A DNA stretch of 64,000 nucleotides, from contig NC_045150.1 of assembly GCF_008831285.2 (NCBI RefSeq), forward strand, positions 10,740,001 to 10,804,000, given 5' to 3'. Below are positions 12,269-24,299 of this stretch, in pieces. The notes under the pieces were generated by a model. That model saw nothing but the letters and a program-made list of their open reading frames with translations, made no database searches and was not told the DNA's origin. This stretch comes from Nymphaea colorata. Its lineage: Eukaryota > Streptophyta > Magnoliopsida > Nymphaeales > Nymphaeaceae. Every line of letters starts with the position of its first letter. Position 1 is the first letter of the stretch. The position numbers were made by a program, and so were the translations under genes.

Positions 12269-12896
12269 ACGTAGAATTGGGCCGGCAGGAGGCATCGACA
12301 TCGGCGGGGTTATCCGATGATGGTGAGAATTATTACTAGCCCATTCGTCCATCCTAGTTGCCATCCGCTTCCTCTTGCGTCTCCTTCTGTCTCTCTTTGT
12401 AGCGTCGTTCTCAAATTAACGTGTCGTTTTGTCAAAGTTGCACCACAAATTGAGCAGGAAGAAGGTAATTGACTAATTACTTCCCAAAGCAGCACGATTA
12501 AAGGGAATCTGATGATCGGCTTTGCACTCCTCAACCCTTCTTGCACCAGTCTTTTTGTAGCCGGCACCCGCTCTCATGCCTTGTACGTGGGCATCACTGG
12601 GCATAGCCCTCTCCCTCTTCCTTTGTTAAGCAGGTGGGTAGCGCTTTTAGTTTCGTAATTTTCTCTATTCTTTGTTTCCGGTGATACGAGTGTCCACTTC
12701 ATTCATGACTGCCGGAATCTCCAGATACTTGACCCCCACCACGTGAAATTCACGAGTCTTCCTTTTCCTATATTGCACACAACCCGAAGAATAACAAAGT
12801 GTAGCATGTTGCTGGTGGTCACATGTCAATGAAGGTCCACAACGCCCTTCTGATGGTCTCCACCTCCTCCCTTCTTGGAGTGCTATTCATGCTGGG
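12269..12896. other. Possible transcript remainder or intergenic stretch
   Basis: The sequence stays fairly GC-rich to about 12620. Candidate splice acceptors (tctttttgtag near 12560, ctctttgtag near 12400) could serve further exons of the frame at 12098, but no following exon can be argued. A minus-strand frame at 12310-12567 is unrecognised. Confidence 0.25.
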
Positions 12897-13227
12897 TGTT
12901 AGGGCATTACGGTGAAGGTTGGTTTAAAGAAACTTGGACAAACATACCCCAAAAATACAACTCAAAAATGCTATTTCCTTTTTTTCTCTTTAATATTTAA
13001 GAAGCAAAAAGGAAAAAAAAAGAAGCAAAGCCACCACACGGCTCAGCCTGCCATCTTGAAACACCACTCAAAAACGACCCACCAAAAAACACCATGCTTT
13101 GGAGGAGATGCACGCCGTGCAAAGTCCCCCAAAATAATAAACTATCAAGTCCTTCAAACTTCCATGACCACCACGGTGGCTACACACATAGGATACCCAT
13201 AAATTTCTACCTGAAGAGTAACTAACA
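12897..13227 (-). mobile_element. 3' LTR of copia copy B
   Basis: On the minus strand the 331-bp segment begins TGTTAG and ends CTAACA, a perfect 6-bp inverted end with the canonical TG...CA. It lies 2 nt beyond a polypurine tract (plus strand tcttccccttaa, 13230-13241), which follows the copia C-terminal coding end. No matching 5' LTR was found near 14600-15144, so the element has lost its other end. The 5 bases beyond the LTR are ctggg; a partner target-site copy cannot be shown. Confidence 0.65.
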
Positions 13228-15144
13228 TTTCTTCCCCTTAATGTGAAAAATGTTTGCACACCAATGGGCTTTCTAAACGTAACAAATTTTGATGGTGATA
13301 ATGGTTTTATAAGACCGTTGGGAACATGATAACCTTTAGCTATACCTCATATGTCATAGCTTACGATTAAGATCAACCTTTGCAATAAAAGCACAATCAC
13401 CTATCAGATGATTTTAAAAGCAATTTTTTTAATTTGAATAATACCACTTCCATTTTCAATTTCAAAAGCATCATTTTCAAATAAAAGGTGTAGGCCTTTT
13501 GGATCAATTGCTCCACAATAAATAAATTTTCAGCTGACCCTAGAACATAGTACACATCATGATATTAACTATTCAATTTGCAATTTACACTTACTTTTTG
13601 TTGTCTCCAAGCCACATATCAAGCTTTACAGTCTCATGAATATTTTTGAATACCACATGTTATATGGTTACTATAACCACTATCTACAAACTATATGTAT
13701 TTTACACTTTCAACTTTTAAAACTCATAGATGTACATAAGGCAAAAAAAATTCATTTTGTTCAACAAACTAGCTTATTGCTTTGCCTTTTCAAAACATTT
13801 GGCTTCGATATGACAAACTTCTTGCAAACATGAAACTACTTTCCTCTAAAATATTGATCTCAACTACCTTCTTGCTATGTCATTACACTATCGAAAAGCA
13901 CCAAAAGATCTTCCCATTCCTCTACCACGCCCTTGAGTGGTTCCTCTAAAGGCTCCATGTCCTTGACTTTTTCCTTCGTTCTTTTCATCACTTCTTCCAT
14001 TTGTTTCTTTTGAAATATCTAATAAAGTTTGAAAGGCTTTTGCTGTTGACCTATTTATATGTTGTTCATGAGCTAGAAGAGACCCTCTTAAGTCATCAAT
14101 AAAGTACATGGATAAATCCTTGGATTCTTCTATTGCAATATGAACATGTTCAGATTTAGAGGGGAGACTTCTCAAGACTTTTTCAACAACCGTTTTGCTC
14201 ATTTATAACCTCAGCAAAAGTCTTCGTTTGTTTCATAATAATAAATGGTTTAGCCTAAAAATTTTTGATCTCACCATTTTCTTGTCAAACTTGTAGACAC
14301 TATTCATAAAGTTTAAATTTGAACTGTGGTTAATCTTTCCATCCTCATGAAGTTTCAAAACTAACAAAGGGTCTTTGGACTTTGTAGCACTAACAATAGT
14401 TGGAAAAATCACATCAGACACAACCTACTATAATACCAAAAATGCCTTCGCATCCTTTTTTAGCACCAGTATTTTTTTGGTTGACTTGTCTGCTGCATTT
14501 GTTTGTTTGGTATCTTCATAACCATTCTTTTTAATACTCCAAAATTTATAGTTGTTACAACTAAAAATAGGCACTAATGATACGGCGAGTTGAGAGTATT
14601 ATAATTTTTTTCCATCCCAGTTTATACCCTTTCACAAATTCTATTTCTTGATGGTTCCTGAAATTAGAGGAGCTCCTTGCTTTAGCAACCCTCCATAATG
14701 ACCTGTAATGCCCATGTAACTTGGCAATATTACCACAATTTGAAGGTTGGTTTTACAAACCTCACACAAACAAGAAACCAAGAAATGAGAATAAGTAGTA
14801 GGGTGAAGCTGAAAACTTGCATTTTTTTGTTTGCCTACTTTTCTGTATACGTAATACATATTTTAAAACAATGGTAATTCAATTATATGCTGCGTCAAAT
14901 GATCAATTAATTTACATGAATACTCAGCATGAGGGAAATGGGTAGTGCAACCAGAGAAATTATTTAGCTTCTCTTGGTAACTAAAGTATTTATTTCAAGC
15001 ATAAGTGTGATGTTGGATGATGATGGTATTTGAAAAATTAGTGTACACAATGTAGGCCTTGCATATTATACAAGATGTTAATCGCATTTGAATTTATTCA
15101 AAGTTGCATAGCCATTTCTATGATATCAGTTCGCACATTTCGAA
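13228..15144 (-). pseudogene. Copia remnant copy B with a large internal deletion
   Basis: Positions 13234-13325 match 1-95, then the sequence jumps to the equivalent of 1464. About 1.37 kb covering RNase H, RT and the integrase end is therefore gone. From there it follows copy A to 3271. Copy B keeps about 40 bp near 13585-13620 that copy A lost. Gag (13888-14202), the GAG-pre-integrase remnant and the upstream flank remain. It is non-functional. Confidence 0.85.
13888..14202 (-). pseudogene. Copia gag fragment with an open 104-codon frame (copy B)
   Basis: This is the same frame as at 2028-2342: the C-terminal part of a copia Gag ending in an RGRGMGRS-type tail. By eye there are four nucleotide differences from copy A in 315 positions, one of which changes a residue. 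Neighbouring non-coding stretches of the two copies look more diverged. It has no functional partner domains. Confidence 0.75.
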
Positions 15145-16390
15145 TTTCACATCAATATGAGTATAGACGTAATGCTAGTCAAGGAATAATATAAAATTAT
15201 AAATTACCCTCTGCCTTGGGCAGTAGACAAATCAGAGCATAACATTTTATTTTCCACATATCACCACTCAACTTTTCACAAGAACTCTGTAGTAGCAGCC
15301 TTTATTCATGACCATTAATGTAACTAATATTAAGCACATGCTATCATGATTTTTTGGCAATAATACACCTTGCGATTTTTTTCCCTCAATCCGGCCTCAT
15401 TGCAAACACAGTGGCTAATTCCTATAGGGGAAAACATGATGCTGAAAAGATAATCATTAAAGGTAACAAAGGAAAATGAAAAGATGGTTTACCGCCATTA
15501 TAGGATAGGCTATGCTCCAAATTCTCATTAATTATATTGGACTCCCCTGTTGCTTGTTGTAACGTTTTGGCACTTCATGATCACAAATGACCCTGCATGT
15601 GTTTCTACGTAAAGAAACAATATATTTCAATCAACTAAATCTGCCTCATCTGTCTGCCACATTCACAAATTTCTGCAATAAAAATGCCCCTACCTCCAGA
15701 CTTCACCCCATGGAAAAGGATTGCCATCTTCCTCTGCATCATGCATGTTGGCATAGGGCTTATACATTTTTATGTGGTAAGGGAAATGGGAGAGATAACG
15801 GCATCAAAATATGTCAAATTCGTAGGATTGGGATGTTGGGACTCCTTTATCGCCGGAGACTTTTTGATACCCTGCTTTTGAGGGGAGTGGTTTAGTGTTT
15901 TCAGATATCACAATATAATTGAGGCCATGGTTTGGTTTCCCCTTTGCTAGAGGGATTCATGATTTTGTGATTCTAAGAATAATTGCATGGTCATGTAACA
16001 TAAGAATTTCATTTTTTTGCCAGCATTTTCTTGGCCATTGGTCAAACAAACATTGAAAAATGGCTGAATTCATCCTAGAAAGCCTCATGGAAGGACTTAT
16101 CTCTTACTTGAAGATACAAAGTAATATTACTGATGTAACAGAACACCAAATAACAAGGAAGATTAAAAAGTCTAAGGGGTTTAATACAAGCATCCAATCA
16201 ATGTGTAGGAGGTAGGTGATCAAACATATCCATGGACAAGAGAAATTTACATCCCAACCATTGACATCCAACCACCATAGTTCCTTGCTTTTCCTATTTT
16301 TCATCCTCGATAACCACAAGTAAAACCAAGCAATCTGATCCTATATGGTCTTCTTCTCAAGTTAATAGCCACAGTTCTCCTCAAAACGAT
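15145..16390. other. Intergenic stretch with one unrecognised frame
   Basis: The stretch is mostly AT-rich. A plus-strand frame at 15684-15881 begins with ATG and encodes 65 residues with a hydrophobic segment (FLCIMHVGIGLIHFYVV), but it matches nothing I know. No promoter or splice context supports it. Confidence 0.25.
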
Positions 16391-17640
16391 AGCCACACTC
16401 TACTCTACCACTCTAGTTCCTATAACCCGAAGTCCTAGCCTTGAATCTCAAACAAAGGTGGGCATTAATTTATATTAGCCTAAATTCTCCCACTTCACTA
16501 TTTCCTACTATTGAGCCTAGTTGTATACACCAAATGATCACACAATACCTCAATGTTACACTAAACCCTCGTTTATTTCAAATTGTAATCCAAGATATTG
16601 AGAATCAACTCATTCTAATCTTAGACCCGTATGAACCAATAGACTTTTTTCAGTCAAGTCATTATGTTGAATAGCAACAAGCTATGCAACAAAAAATGGA
16701 TGTACTTGTCAAGAACAAAAGATGGTTGATTGTACCACCAGAGAATATTTCAAACATCATCAGAGTGCAAGTGGATTTCTAAAATAAAGAGACATGTAGA
16801 TAGCTCTATAACTAGATTTGAAGTTGGGTTAGTCACTAAGGGTGACACTTGGAAGTGGTGATAAAGTACTTTGAGATGTTTTATCTTGTTACTAACCAAT
16901 CTCACTAAGAATTGTTGACTACCCTAAATAAAAAATAGCCTACCCACTTGTGTAGTATCGATCATGCCTTTTTTACTTGGTCACAATTTTGAAGAATGTA
17001 AGTTTGATTCATCACTATTTAGTTTACTTAAAAAAAATATAGGAATGACTAGCATTGGATTATGTAGCTAATATCATAGTCACAAGTAGCAGCAAGAATG
17101 CTACACAAAATCTTACTAAAAGCTTTTCTCAAGAATTTTCCATCAACGATTTGTGCACCCTAAATTTCCTTTCAAGCATTAAATTAATTTAGGATAATAT
17201 TTGCATTGTGTTGTCACAAAGGAAATATACAAAAGATCTTGTCACAAAGAATTGCTTTAGTTGAGAAAATCCTATCAATGCTCCTACTGCTCCTAAAATA
17301 AAATTGTCCAAATATCAAAGTGAAGTACTTCAAGATGCTACTTTATGCAAGAGTACCATTGGATGTTTACAATGCATTTTGTTCACCAAGCTGAACATGA
17401 CATATGCAATAATAAAACTTCTTTCTTCATAAAAAATTCCACTCAAGATAATTGAGGACATATTTCAAAAATACCTAATCTTAACCTAGATGTGTTCTTT
17501 GGAGCAAATTAGCTAGGATGTCTGAAGTTGAACTCAAGAATATCTCACCTATCTACACAATAATATAATCTCATGGAAGACAAGAAAACAACAAACAACA
17601 GCCAAGTAAAGCACTTTGACTAAATAAATGTCGTATAAAA
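16391..17640 (+). pseudogene. Copia RT / RNase H remnant
   Basis: Starting near 16440, the plus strand holds the linker before RT and then the RT entry, with an EPIDFF..HYVE-stop-QQAMQQ stretch and VLVKNKRWLIVPPENI. Further motifs are FKSDSSLF-like FEECKFDSSLF near 16990, the YTKDL region near 17230 and STIGCLQ-like text near 17350. The RNase H entry SWKTRK lies near 17570. Stops and frameshifts are everywhere, and the YVDD-type catalytic box could not be found. LTRs were not identified. It is in opposite orientation to copies A and B and clearly a different family. Confidence 0.75.
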
Positions 17641-18985
17641 ATACAAGAGTTGTCCAATTTGTTATTTTTGTGTGCCTACAGTTGATTGGTAAGTAAAACT
17701 AAAATGTGTTTATAAGCATATTTGTAGTAATAATAATTGCATGCATATGCACAGATGTTTACGAAAATTGTTGCAATAAATATTTGGTACTATTAAATGT
17801 TTCGTCACCTATATGTATAATATTGAAACTGTGCATTTTGAGTCACTTCACTTCGTGCAGTAGTGATGTAAGATGACTTTGGGATTGCTTCATATAAGTT
17901 GCAATAAAGCAAATGTAGACATTGAACTGATAACTTTTTCAAATTCTCACCCCATTTTCCCTTTTTTGGTGACTGCAAATAGAATAGTTGGCAATGCAGC
18001 TGCTACATTGCTGAGATGGTTTGATGATGCCAAACTGGTACAAGATATGTCAAAAGTTTTAATAACTTTGAAAAATTTTGTGTCTTGTAATTGCGTTTTA
18101 AGTTTTGGCTTTTGTTGACTTGATTTTATTTGTAGTATTAGTGGTTTGTTATTAATAGTTTGTAATAAGATCTAATAGTTATAAAGTCATGGATGTTGGA
18201 AGATTATTTTTGTGTGCTATGTCTTTAAAAGATTTTGCTTCAAAAAATATACATTTGTTACATCTTTAGTTTTCTTGATGATATGGCACATGTACTTTGG
18301 CAGTTAAGTGTTTGAAATAAATATTGCTCAAAGTAGTTCACTAGATTGATGGTTTCATATGTCTAAATTTTTTCTTATTTATCCCATGCATATTTCTCAT
18401 TGCAATTATTCAATTAGGCAATTTATGAAAGGGAAAAAAAACTATGTTTTTGTCCTATGAAATATGAAGTGTTCAGATATGATATTTAAACCAAGCAATT
18501 CCAAAAAAGTGGCTGCTATTTAATTGTTGGATGCTATTTAAATCCAACAATTAAACATCTACATAATGACACCATCATCTCTACAACAAGAAGTACATTA
18601 ATCTTATTTTCAAAGAGCTTCTAAAGAATCAATAGGAGGATCAAAAATGAGATTTACTCAATAAGATGATGAAACGGAGCTACTAATAAAATGAGGATCC
18701 AGTTGTTCCTGTCCAATCCTACTAGAAGGATAGTCTCCCAACCTTTTGATTGTGTAGTTCAAAAGGTGAAGCACTAAAAGATGGTACCTTGGAAAAATAC
18801 AGGAAAGTAATTAATTTTAGAGAGTGGGTCTCAAAATTTTAAATGGTATATGTTTTGGTAAAAATTTTGATGTTTGTGATGGACTTGTAATTTACTATGT
18901 TCTAATTTATGGAATAAATTAAATTGTCCTTCCTGGACCATGGGGTGTTCCATCAAAAATTGGATAGAATATCCAACAATCTGGG
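17641..18985. other. AT-rich stretch, no supported gene
   Basis: A plus-strand frame at 17873-18118 holds a protein-like segment (IVGNAAATLLRWFDDAKLV) after a plausible splice acceptor (gactgcaaatag). It could be an exon relic, but I cannot assign it. The remainder shows nothing beyond A/T runs. Confidence 0.2.
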
Positions 18986-18992
18986 AAGTCTC

Positions 18993-19021
18993 TCTATCTC
19001 TCTCTCTCTCTCTCTCTCTCC
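18993..19021. repeat. CT microsatellite
   Basis: A run of about 14 CT units is followed by CCCT repeats. Next to it (19034-19130) is a degenerate stretch with gaatcggc and ccgatttagttg words, typical of plant miniature-element arms; no ends could be set. Confidence 0.8.
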
Positions 19022-19559
19022 CTCCCTCCCTACCAACTAGTGTTGTAAAAAATGGTTTGTTAATTGAATCGGCAAGGATGCAAATGGTTCATGACCGATT
19101 TAGTTGAATCGGTTGTGAATCTGCAAAAATATTATTAAAGTCATTGCAAAAATAGAAAATGCATAGAAATTAATTAAAAATAAAAGATTATTTTAAATTC
19201 TTATGTTAAAATAGTTAAAAGTTGACATGTGCATTCTTGAGTTGGATATGGACTTGAATATGTTTGCGCCAATCACATGGCAATTTGGGCCAATTAATTC
19301 TTATAATTGCATATACCATCAGTCTAAGGTTTAACATCCAACTCTTATTTGAGTTATTAATCGCTTCACATAACCTCAAACAAAGAGGAAAAATAAAACG
19401 AAAAATCAATTTAGCAATAATATTTAACAGCTGATGTGAAACAATATTGTTCACTTTCATGTCTATGATTTTTCAAATATTGAAGTCTCTAATTTTACAA
19501 AAAAGAATTGTAATAGTTGCAAAGAAAATTAGCAAACATGGGTTTGTCAAGTCTAATGT

Positions 19560-19795
19560 TGGGCTATGTAGAAGCCACATAAAGAAGGCTGGTCCCCTTC
19601 CCCCTGCACGTCCCCAAGGTCTAAGGTTGTTTCACGATTTAGGTAAACCTACAATGCACCCATCAAATAGAGTGCCATGCTAGCCACCCTTTGAAGTTCA
19701 GGGAGTAGCCGCCAAAAAGATTTGAACAGACAGCATGTTGTTAATGTGCCCGCCAGCCCAACCAATTGTGCTTTGTCTCTTGGATGTTAGGTATT
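19560..19795 (-). mobile_element. tRNA-derived SINE-like element
   Basis: On the minus strand an A-box-like AGCACAATTGGTTGGG (plus 19758-19773) is followed about 30 nt later by a B-box-like GTTCAAATC (plus 19719-19728). This is the spacing of an internal RNA polymerase III promoter. A GC-richer body of about 160 bp follows, unlike its surroundings. Plant SINEs have this layout. No flanking target duplication or clear tail was found. Confidence 0.5.
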
Positions 19796-19806
19796 GTCAT
19801 GTATAT

Positions 19807-20350
19807 GTCTATTAATTTTAGTTGAAATCAATTCCAAATAGTGCTTTATTTTTTTCTTTTAATTTTTCAGTACGTGCATAATCTGTTACAAACTTAAGAC
19901 AAACTAGTTACCCTAACATAATACCTTTATATAAAGAAAGAATTAATTAATTATATAATTATTAAAGGCAACATTTTGGCAAAGAAAAAGAAAACCTATA
20001 CAAATTTACAACTGTACACCCCTTAATTCTTTCTCTTGTGAGAATGATCAGGTTTACTTCTATAAGTTGGATCAAACTCAAGATGCATGCTTTGCAAATT
20101 TTAAGAGCTCTTCCTATGGTTGGCTTTAGATAGTCATTTGCAAGGAGAAAGTGTCTCAGAGGAGGATAGTTCTTTTTCTTCAACCCAATATCAGATGCGA
20201 AAATTCAGTGGGCAGCTTCCGAGGCAAACTCTAATGTTCCCCCTTGCTCTGATAGATTGCCAAATATTTCTTTCAACAATTGTAGGATATTATGGAGGCT
20301 AAGGTATCTTGTGTCATAAGAGATTTTTTTGAAAAAGGGAGGATGGTCAG
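19807..20350. repeat. Duplicated segment, left part (partner 24300-24837)
   Basis: The two copies share collinear sequence, including ttttaatttttcagta, the taccctaa-ataatac words and the start of the LINE fragment. In the second copy the sequence jumps from the equivalent of about 20355 to about 22818. Confidence 0.8.
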
Positions 20351-21660
20351 GAGTATTGGTCGGAATTGTATAGTATTGATTCCGAGGAAGGCAAATGCGG
20401 TTCATATTACTGATTTTTTGATATCTTTAGGGAACATCTTTAAGTTCATTCCAATTAATGCCATGAAGTTGAGAATGAGAGAAATTTTCAGGAATTATTA
20501 TGAAGAATCAGGAGGCTTTACTTATGAATAGAAGATTTGCCATTGCCTTTGTTGACCTATAAAATGATATACTCAATGTTAAAAACCAAGAATGGCAGTG
20601 TATGTCTGAAATTAGATCTTTTCAAGGCATATGAACAAGTTAATTGAGGCTTTCTTGCTGCAGCAACGTCATTTTAGTAGTGTTTGGATTGAGACGATTA
20701 TGGTGTGACTTTGTAATGCTTCTTTTTCTATGTTGTTAAGTGGAAGAGAGGAAGATTTCATGTATAGTGAGTGTGGATTAAGGCAGCGGGATCCCCTTTC
20801 TCCCCTTTTATTTTCGATAGTGATGGAAATTTTGAACCACAGACTTCAAAAAGGGGATGTTTTTTTTGGGAGCCATTAAACTGCTGAGCCTGTTACATGG
20901 GTCAGAAGGGTGTGGGGTCTTCATACATGCAGATGGGACTATGCTGTTTTGCCAATTATAGTAAATTATTGTTAAGACAGGTGGGGCCGCATTGATTGAG
21001 TTTGCTTCACGTTCTGGCATGCAAATCAACGTCAGTAAATCCCAGTATTTTCCGTTTTTTATTGGAGATTTAGAGGAGTCATAGAATAGACCTTACTTTG
21101 GGTGGTCTATTCTATATATGGAGACTTTTCTGTCATATGCAGGGAAAGGATTGTTTGATTAAGTCTGTTCATTCTAATTGACTTATGACTTTAACATGCT
21201 ACTTGTTAGTTTTTTGCAAAAAGATTGGAAGAGATCACGGTTAGTTTTCATTGAAAGAAGTAATCAGTCTTCCCTTTGCAATGTTACTTGGATGAAGAAG
21301 ATCAGGAGGATTGTCTATTAAAAAAAAAAAGATGGTTCACTTATTAATTTCTAGTTAAATGGGTTCCATCTTATGCTTATAGAAAGATTTACCTCGAGAT
21401 TTGCTTGATCTCAGGCGTGGAATGTTATCAGATTCAAAGGTGTGGTTGTTAAGTGGAGAAAGGCTCTTTGGATGTCTAAATCTTAATTTATCCCTAGTGC
21501 CCACTGGTTATCATACATAGCAACTTATGGTAGACTCCCCACTCAATGTTGGCTACAGAGGTTGAGAACTCCTTTAGCCTCTTCTTGTCATCTTTGCCAC
21601 AAAAAGTGGGAAGATCAACATCACAAACTCTTACAAGCTCATAAAACATCATTTTTTGTA
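20110..21660 (+). pseudogene. L1-like LINE fragment: RT and zinc-binding domain
   Basis: Plus-strand pieces follow the plant LINE order. NCIVLIPRKANAVHITDF lies near 20360-20415. A KLDLFKAYEQVN-like box is near 20610. CGLRQRDPLSPLLFSIVMEI lies near 20770-20830. The catalytic FADD box reads as a mutated HADGTMLF near 20930, followed by SGMQINVSKS near 21015. A zf-RVT region (HWLSYIATYGRLPTQ, then CHLCHKKWED) lies near 21500-21625. At least one residue of the active site is lost and there are several stops. The endonuclease half is absent, consistent with 5' truncation. Confidence 0.85.
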
Positions 21661-21699
21661 GTCTCGTCCATGCATATATCATCATTATAACATGCATCC

Positions 21700-22360
21700 A
21701 AGTCACAGGTCTAATTCGAACTTTGATCCGGCCTCCATTGCCACAAGATCTAAAATCTTAAATCCAAAACTCAACTTTCATATTCAAACATATCCATTTT
21801 AGATCCAAAATCAGTCCTAGTTCTCAATTCTGAATCCATTTCGTATCCAGACTATCAATTGGGGATTCAAATATGGTTTACAGATCCCATTTAGATACAA
21901 ATCCATCTTTCAGGTCCATTTCAGATCCAAACCTAGCTTCCGGATCTGATTTGGTCCCAAATCTAACTTCTGTATCCAATTTCATATCGAAATCTAACTT
22001 ATGGATCCAAATCTCACATCCATATCAATTACGGTTGCAAACTACCAATTTTAGATACAAATGGAACTTCTGGATCTAAGTGCCACTTATGGATCCATTT
22101 CAGATTCACAATATCAATTTCAGGCCTAAATCTAACTTCTGAATCCATGCAAATCCAAACTGTCACCTTCATATCCATTTGAATCCAAAATGTTGCTTTC
22201 GGATCAATTTGGATCTAAACTATTACTTTTGGATCGGTTTGGATCTGAACTATAATTTTGATATCCAAGTTTCGTTTTTTAGATCCAAATGTCCATCTGA
22301 ATCAAATAATCACATTAAGACCTAAACTCCAAAGTTCGATCTCTTGAAGCACAAGACCTG
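21700..22360. repeat. Degenerate array of GGATCCAAATC-like units
   Basis: Roughly two dozen imperfect units of about 20-35 nt built on atccaaat, aacttctggatc and ccatttcagatc words run through the stretch. Spacing is irregular, so it reads as an old, drifted array rather than a young satellite. It carries no gene. Confidence 0.65.
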
Positions 22361-22817
22361 ATGTATGATGAAAATTACCCAAATTATCCTTCATTTTCAT
22401 TTAAATTTTTTTAAATTAACCACGACTTTCCTTGTAACCTTGGTTTTGCTAATTACATTTAGGTTCCACTTCAAAAATGCCATAAACGTTCATTGTCTCA
22501 AAATACCCCTGGTTGGCCTTTTATTTTTTCTAAAATATCTAATATTTACAAATATTTCAAGACAAAGTAGGGAGGTGCCATGCACCGGATATGCAGGATA
22601 TTTCTGCCATTTTGGCTTGGCAAGGATGGATTAGCCGGAACAAATAGATCAAATACGACCTGCCCATACTTTTGACCTTATAAAAAGACCAAAAAGACAT
22701 TTGGTGCCAAACATTGACATTTTATTGGGCGGGGCCAACTGAAAGTAAAGATAGCTAGGTAAGCTAGTTATGGTGACTGAAATGCGAGTTGGCTTTGACG
22801 GACACGGTGGGCGATCA
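22361..22817. other. Spacer with no recognised feature
   Basis: AT-rich to mixed sequence with no supported frame. It belongs to the part deleted from the second copy of the local duplication. Confidence 0.4.
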
Positions 22818-23061
22818 GAAATTTAAGAAATCTAATTTATATATTGATGCAAACATCATACTTAATTTTTAATAGGCGGCTTAGGTGGGCTATAAGTGCC
22901 CATTCAACATTTATTCTGATCAACTGCACCCAACCAATTGGGCAGAGATAATTTGTTTATATGTAAGTTTGTTCTTTAAAGGAAGGACTTGTAGGCACAT
23001 GCACATGGCAGGAAATATATTTCGTTAACAATCTTAGTTTATGAATTGAAACCACCGTACG
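22818..23061. repeat. Duplicated segment, right part (partner 24875-25117)
   Basis: The segment contains taataggcggcttaggtgg and attgaaaccaccgtacg in both copies. In the first copy it lies about 2.5 kb from its left neighbour; in the second it is nearly adjacent. Confidence 0.85.
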
Positions 23062-23871
23062 TTCGATCGAGAAGATACGCACGATTCCGCACCTCCTCGC
23101 CTCCCAGCTGCATCCAACTTTTATATGTATCCCGAACCAGCAGCTGGCAAACCTTCTACAGATTACCCATTCATGTATATATGGGAAAGAAGTCGTGTCG
23201 ATATCTGTCCGGGAATCGTACCTTCAAATATCTGACCTTCAAAGGGGCGAGTTTCAGAAATTGCCCCCTTCTTTCGCACCAACCGATCTGCCAACACCGC
23301 CCCTGCCTTGACGGCAAACACAACCACACCGTATAGCGTACGTGAAGCAACAAAGTGGACGTGTTCAATTTTTAGAGAGAGAGAGAGAGGGAGAGAGCTA
23401 TCTGACTAAATGAAAATATGTTAAGACAAAGAAAAAAACAAGCATCGCTGCTAGAGCCACCCTATATAGACCGTTATTACATCATAAACTATCGGTAACG
23501 TCGATCTAATGACACCTTTTTTTCTGATATTTTTGTTAAAACTTTAGTGATCTGAGAAAATATTCCACATTCAATAGGATTGAATTGTCATATATATATA
23601 TATATATATATTAATATTGTTTAAAAAATAGTAATCTTCTATTTACATCAACTTCATTGTCATTTAAACTAAGATTGCATAAACAATAGTACTCTTTATT
23701 AGCATTAAGCTTCCGGTGAAATCATTTCAACGTTCACATAAAATTCATGTTTATTTAATATCAAAAATTTATATCGGTGCTTTTGGTTAAATCTTTTGCC
23801 AAAATAGTCCAGTTTTGTCACAGCAGTCCAACGTTAACGATATTGTAGTTTCAAAATCCACAATGATCGTA
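23062..23871. repeat. Local repeat module, unit A (with units B, C and D)
   Basis: Shared landmarks are ttcgatcgagaagatacg, cagctggcaa, gaagcaacaaagtgg, agagccaccctatata, the TA microsatellite (here 23590-23611), atcaacttc, aacgttcacataaaattc and ccaaaatagtccagttttg. The same order occurs at 26298-26980 and 27775-28673, and its second half at 29729-29960. No protein-coding content was recognised. Confidence 0.85.
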
Positions 23872-24299
23872 TAGCATACGTGAAGCAACACGCAGGAAAT
23901 TGGATTCGATACATAAAAATTAATTAAGAAAAGGGCAGCAGTAAAATGAATAAATAAATAAATAAATTACAGTTCTTACGCCAGAATACACGCACCATTG
24001 GTTTGATTAGACCGCCACGCCGGAGGCACTGATTCTTTATGATGACAACGTGATTTAAGTTTCAACGTCGACATTTACAATAATAATCCATTATCAGTTA
24101 TCTCCCATCATTTCTTAAAATCGTACATGTGATCAGGTTGTGGTTTGGCCTCATAAATACGTTCTGCTACTTTAAATAATTTCAAGTTGCTGATGATTCT
24201 TCCTCAAATTTACAACTGTACAAATTTAAGGTAACTGATTACCCTAATATAATATCTTTATGTAAAGAACTTTAATACAAACTAATTACCCTAATATAA
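23872..24299. other. Spacer between local duplications
   Basis: AT-rich DNA with a short AATA-type run (23948-23967). Short repeats of taccctaatataatat lead into the next duplicated segment. No gene was seen. Confidence 0.5.
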
